Source: Strongylocentrotus purpuratus
Lineage: Eukaryota > Echinodermata > Echinoidea > Camarodonta > Strongylocentrotidae
Assembly (NCBI RefSeq): GCF_000002235.5
Contig: NW_022145611.1
Coordinates: forward strand, 4,764,754 to 4,828,753
Direction: 5' to 3'
DNA: 64,000 nt
The position numbers and the translations under genes are program-made. Below the pieces are notes generated by a model. The model was not told where the DNA came from and ran no database searches. It saw nothing but the letters and a program-made list of their open reading frames with translations. Position 1 is the stretch's first letter, and every line of letters starts with the position of its first letter. Below are positions 62,601-64,000 of this stretch, one piece after another.

Positions 62601-63945
62601 TGCTCCAAGAGTTTCATTCAAGAATGAGGGTGACTTCTGGTGACCTAACTATCTCTACTTTACTAGCGTTGCTATGGCAAACTGCCGACCATAATCCTAG
62701 CCTTTAGCCTGACATGATCCTAACCAAAATACATTTGACTGATGCACAATGGAATATTCTGCAGATAGGCCAAAGAAAGAGAAATTCATGATCACCTTGT
62801 GTATCTCTTTAAAAAATAACCTCTCGCTACTTTACACTTGAGGTATGATATTCTGGGCTGGTATTCTGAGCAGACTTTATCTCTAAAATATTTGATTTTA
62901 TCTGTATTAAAGAAAAAAGAATTCTGAGAATACTCTATATTTCAGATTTTATCTTTCATTCTAACTTAATCTCTTACTTCTCACGTGCCCATTCCAGTTA
63001 TACACATGATATACGAGTGACTTAAGCACTAACAGCCATCTCATTTCTATTATAGATAATATTAAAATTGAAATAGGGTGGGGGCTAATTTATCGCTTAG
63101 ATGCACGTTAAGTGCGACATGTATTTTAGAGTATGCTGCTAGTTGTGTAATCAAAATTAAACAAAGAAATAATGAATACAAACTACATTTCTCAAGCAAC
63201 AATTTCTTAAGGTTATCAAGTTGTATTTCACGATTTTTGCAGACGAATGGTCACACTTGAAATGATCCTTGTCATGGAGTTCAAAAGCCTCTAAAAACAC
63301 TTCAGTAATTTTTCAAGGAAAAAAAAGTACAAAAATTATGCATTTGCGCTATCTTGCACAATAGATTGGCCAGCAAAATGAGATTCTATTGGCTGAACAT
63401 GAAGGGAGTGAAACCAATAACATTTCTTATTGGCTATTGCATCACAATTTTCTTAGTGGCTATTGCATCACAAATGGTATTATTAGATAAAATCTTGCTA
63501 AATTGATTCTCAGAATACAGATTCAAATATTAAGTATTCCCTCGTTACACATGACTTACACCCAGTGGCAGGCTAAACTGAATTAGTAGAACATTGTGTT
63601 CAAAATAAATTGACTGCCCCACACTCTTCAGTGAAGTGACACAAATGTGGAATTTGAAATACAGTACATACAACGATAGATATCACCATAGCGTCAAATT
63701 CAAATATAATTGCAATATTCTCTGTAATTTTACCAAAGCATATTCATCACTGGTTTATCATGTACTTATGTACATTATGCCTGACTAGTAGAATGACTGA
63801 ATAAATAATGGCATCCTCCCTTCAGATTGGGGTTCGGGGGGGGGGGGGGGGGGGGGGTAATACTTACAGCCAAAGACCTAGGGACCCATCCCTTGCGATG
63901 ACCATATGGTGGAGCTGCATTCCTTGATACTGAAACCACACGCAA
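52201..63945 (-). CDS. SNW1: SNW domain-containing protein 1 (SKIP), 3' 12 exons (partial, start outside window)
   Basis: A spliceosome component (Prp45/SKIP family) and transcription coregulator, nuclear. Minus-strand exons, all GT-AG and phase-consistent: 63945-63868, 62065-61901, 61232-61137, 60494-60388, 59787-59683, 57979-57910, 57544-57479, 56630-56514, 55524-55389, 54022-53799, 53072-52909, 52414-52201 (stop TAG). They encode 513 residues; human SNW1 has 536. About 40 N-terminal residues must lie beyond 64000. Signatures: PPYGHRKGWVPR, GDGGAYPEIHIAQYPLDMGR, YTPSQQGLAFNSGAKQRVIR, KDPMEPPRFK, PRGPPSPPAPVMHSP, and the eponymous SNWKN (residues 223-227). Then come a charged helical region (VAQREKEKHEEQL), RAAPDKRSRL, FDQRLFNQSK, NVYSEPWRKD, RPSRNADKDVYGDDLD and a Ser/Lys/Arg-rich tail ending in SKRRKDY. 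Identity is very secure. Confidence 0.97.
52660..52760 (+). repeat. SINE 5' fragment
   Basis: AGGTGTCATGGTCTAGTGGC, TACGTCACTGGACTGTGGAC and a weak box B, TTTTGAGTCCTGC, closely match the head of the copy at 10567. The body is missing. Confidence 0.65.
53264..53370 (-). repeat. SINE 3' fragment with AAT-rich tail, reverse orientation
   Basis: AATAATAATAATGGTGGCTTCTTATAGCGCACATGT is, in reverse complement, the GACATGTGC-x-TATAAGAAGCCACC-x-ATTATTATT tail of the copy at 18702. The head is missing. Confidence 0.6.
54128..55205. repeat. ~145-bp tandem repeat array (six units) with DR1-like motifs, bounded by palindrome and inverted ends
   Basis: Units start near AAGCTATTTTTGC at 54256, 54401, 54551, 54702, 54846 and 54988. 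Each continues through CATAATGAGCC, TGACCTTTGACCT(C)ATGACCCC, CAATTCATTGGCTCTGCAAG, ATACATACATGACC, GGCAGGAATCCATC and TTCTTGAGATAACGCGATCA. Exact TGACCTTTGACCT occurs at 54581-54593, 54874-54886 and 55018-55030. The left edge has a 22-bp perfect palindrome (54128-54149, core ACTGCGCGCAGT) followed by ATGCCTCC; the right edge has GGAGGCAT, its inverse. It lies in the SNW1 intron 54023-55388 and is probably a non-autonomous element with internal amplification. Confidence 0.8.
55525..57909 (-). other. SNW1 introns 55525-56513, 56631-57478 and 57545-57909
   Basis: AT-rich. CCTAA-rich degenerate sequence lies at about 56330-56400 (CTAAGCCTAGCCCTAATCC). No element or gene recognised. Confidence 0.55.
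57479..63945 (-). CDS. SNW1: SNW1 exons for the conserved SNW/SKIP core
   Basis: Seven exons (63945-63868 down to 57544-57479) encode fragment residues 1-229, ending in CISNWKNQK. This is the most conserved part of the family, which binds spliceosomal and transcription partners in characterised homologues. An acidic stretch, MGDDDDPDLQKPDEE, sits in exon 61232-61137. The donor of exon 63945-63868 is followed after only ten bases by a 21-base poly-C run on the transcribed strand (63837-63857 on plus). Confidence 0.95.
58213..58770. mobile_element. 558-bp TTAA-flanked MITE with TIRs
   Basis: The left end AGGGATAGTTGAGTTCTGTT is inverted at the right as AACAGAACTCAACTATCCCT. Both ends are flanked by TTAA (58209-58212 and 58771-58774). 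A TTAA duplication is characteristic of piggyBac and Kolobok superfamilies; the AGGG start leans towards Kolobok. The interior has GAGGGCGCTAC and AT-rich sequence with no coding frame. Confidence 0.85.
59141..59272. repeat. 132-nt imperfect hairpin / small foldback element
   Basis: CAAATATACGATGC, GAAAGAATAGTGGAAATTAT and TCTGAGGAGGGACTG pair with CAGTCCCTCCGAAGA, ATAATTTCCACCATTCTTAC and GCATTCAT-like sequence (59259-59272) around a 14-base loop near 59197-59212. The stem is about 58 bp with scattered mismatches. Either a MITE or an intronic hairpin. Confidence 0.65.
59788..61900 (-). other. SNW1 introns 59788-60387, 60495-61136 and 61233-61900
   Basis: The first two show no feature. The third contains the TA-flanked MITE at 61274-61487. 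Confidence 0.6.
61274..61487. mobile_element. palindromic TA-flanked MITE, copy 2
   Basis: CACTATGAATACGACTGACA, AAGAAAGCGGACAAAATATA and CAGTTCCTCAGGTAGACAAA are inverted at the right end (TTTGTCTACCTGAGGAACTG, CCGCTTTCTTTGTCTGTCAT, TTCATAGTG), giving an almost perfect ~95-bp stem. Same family as 37902-38088 but with both arms complete. TA lies at or near both ends. Confidence 0.85.
62066..63867 (-). other. SNW1 intron 62066-63867
   Basis: 1.8 kb, AT-rich. It has a diverged copy of the 1728-type repeat at about 62530-62650 (ATTCCCACACGCATACAATC, TATGTGAGGGAACTATTTTG) and the 21-base G run at 63837-63857 next to the donor. No additional exon recognised. Confidence 0.6.
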
Positions 63946-63975
63946 CTGACAGAGAAAGAAAAAGAAAGACAAAAT

Positions 63976-64000
63976 GAGGAGGTGAGTTGGCTCAGTCGGT
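63976..64000 (+). repeat. possible start of a SINE cut by the window edge
   Basis: GGTGAGTTGGCTCAGTCGGT resembles a tRNA box A (TGGCNNAGTNGG) as found at the start of tRNA-derived SINEs. Only 25 bases are visible. Confidence 0.35.

Overview
The window is animal nuclear DNA: AT-rich, intron-rich and full of short non-autonomous DNA transposons, tRNA-derived SINE copies, minisatellites and long poly-G/poly-C runs. Protein matches to conserved metazoan genes, the SINE/MITE style and TTAGGG-type repeats suggest an echinoderm, most likely a sea urchin. That assignment is inferred from general character, not from a diagnostic marker. Nothing bacterial, organellar or viral was recognised.

Four protein-coding genes were reconstructed exon by exon, with matching splice phases throughout. 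(1) About 829-19590, plus strand: the 3' 17 coding exons of alpha-actinin (second half of CH2, four spectrin repeats, four EF-hands; 719 residues, stop included in window). Its 5' end lies to the left of the window. (2) 36077-29611, minus strand: a complete three-exon, 650-residue F-box/leucine-rich-repeat protein that I cannot place in a named subfamily. (3) 43461-47158, plus strand: a complete four-exon, 102-residue SLIRP-like mitochondrial RRM protein. (4) 63945-52201, minus strand: the last 12 exons (513 residues) of SNW1/SKIP, the spliceosome and transcription cofactor. Its first exon(s) lie to the right of the window.

Layout: 1-20,400 alpha-actinin, whose first complete intron (908-7096) holds a 44-copy 35-bp array and a 26-bp minisatellite ending next to the downstream exon. 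20,400-29,600 is convergent intergenic DNA with microsatellites and a hAT-type MITE. 29,600-36,080 is the F-box/LRR gene. 36,080-43,460 is the divergent intergenic region, rich in MITEs and a ~125-bp tandem repeat. 43,130-47,160 is SLIRP, whose first exon sits within one arm of a large inverted repeat. 47,160-52,200 is convergent intergenic DNA with a 715-bp TIR element. 52,200-64,000 is SNW1, whose introns carry a 145-bp tandem array with nuclear-receptor-like direct repeats, a TTAA-flanked element and a second copy of a TA-flanked MITE.

The genes are unrelated housekeeping or cytoskeletal genes: actin crosslinking, ubiquitin-ligase adaptor, mitochondrial mRNA stability, and splicing/transcription. 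I see no operon-like or defence-like system. The most unusual features are the repeat architectures, especially the SLIRP exon-1 inverted repeat, the higher-order structure of the 35-bp array, and the DR1-bearing array in an SNW1 intron.
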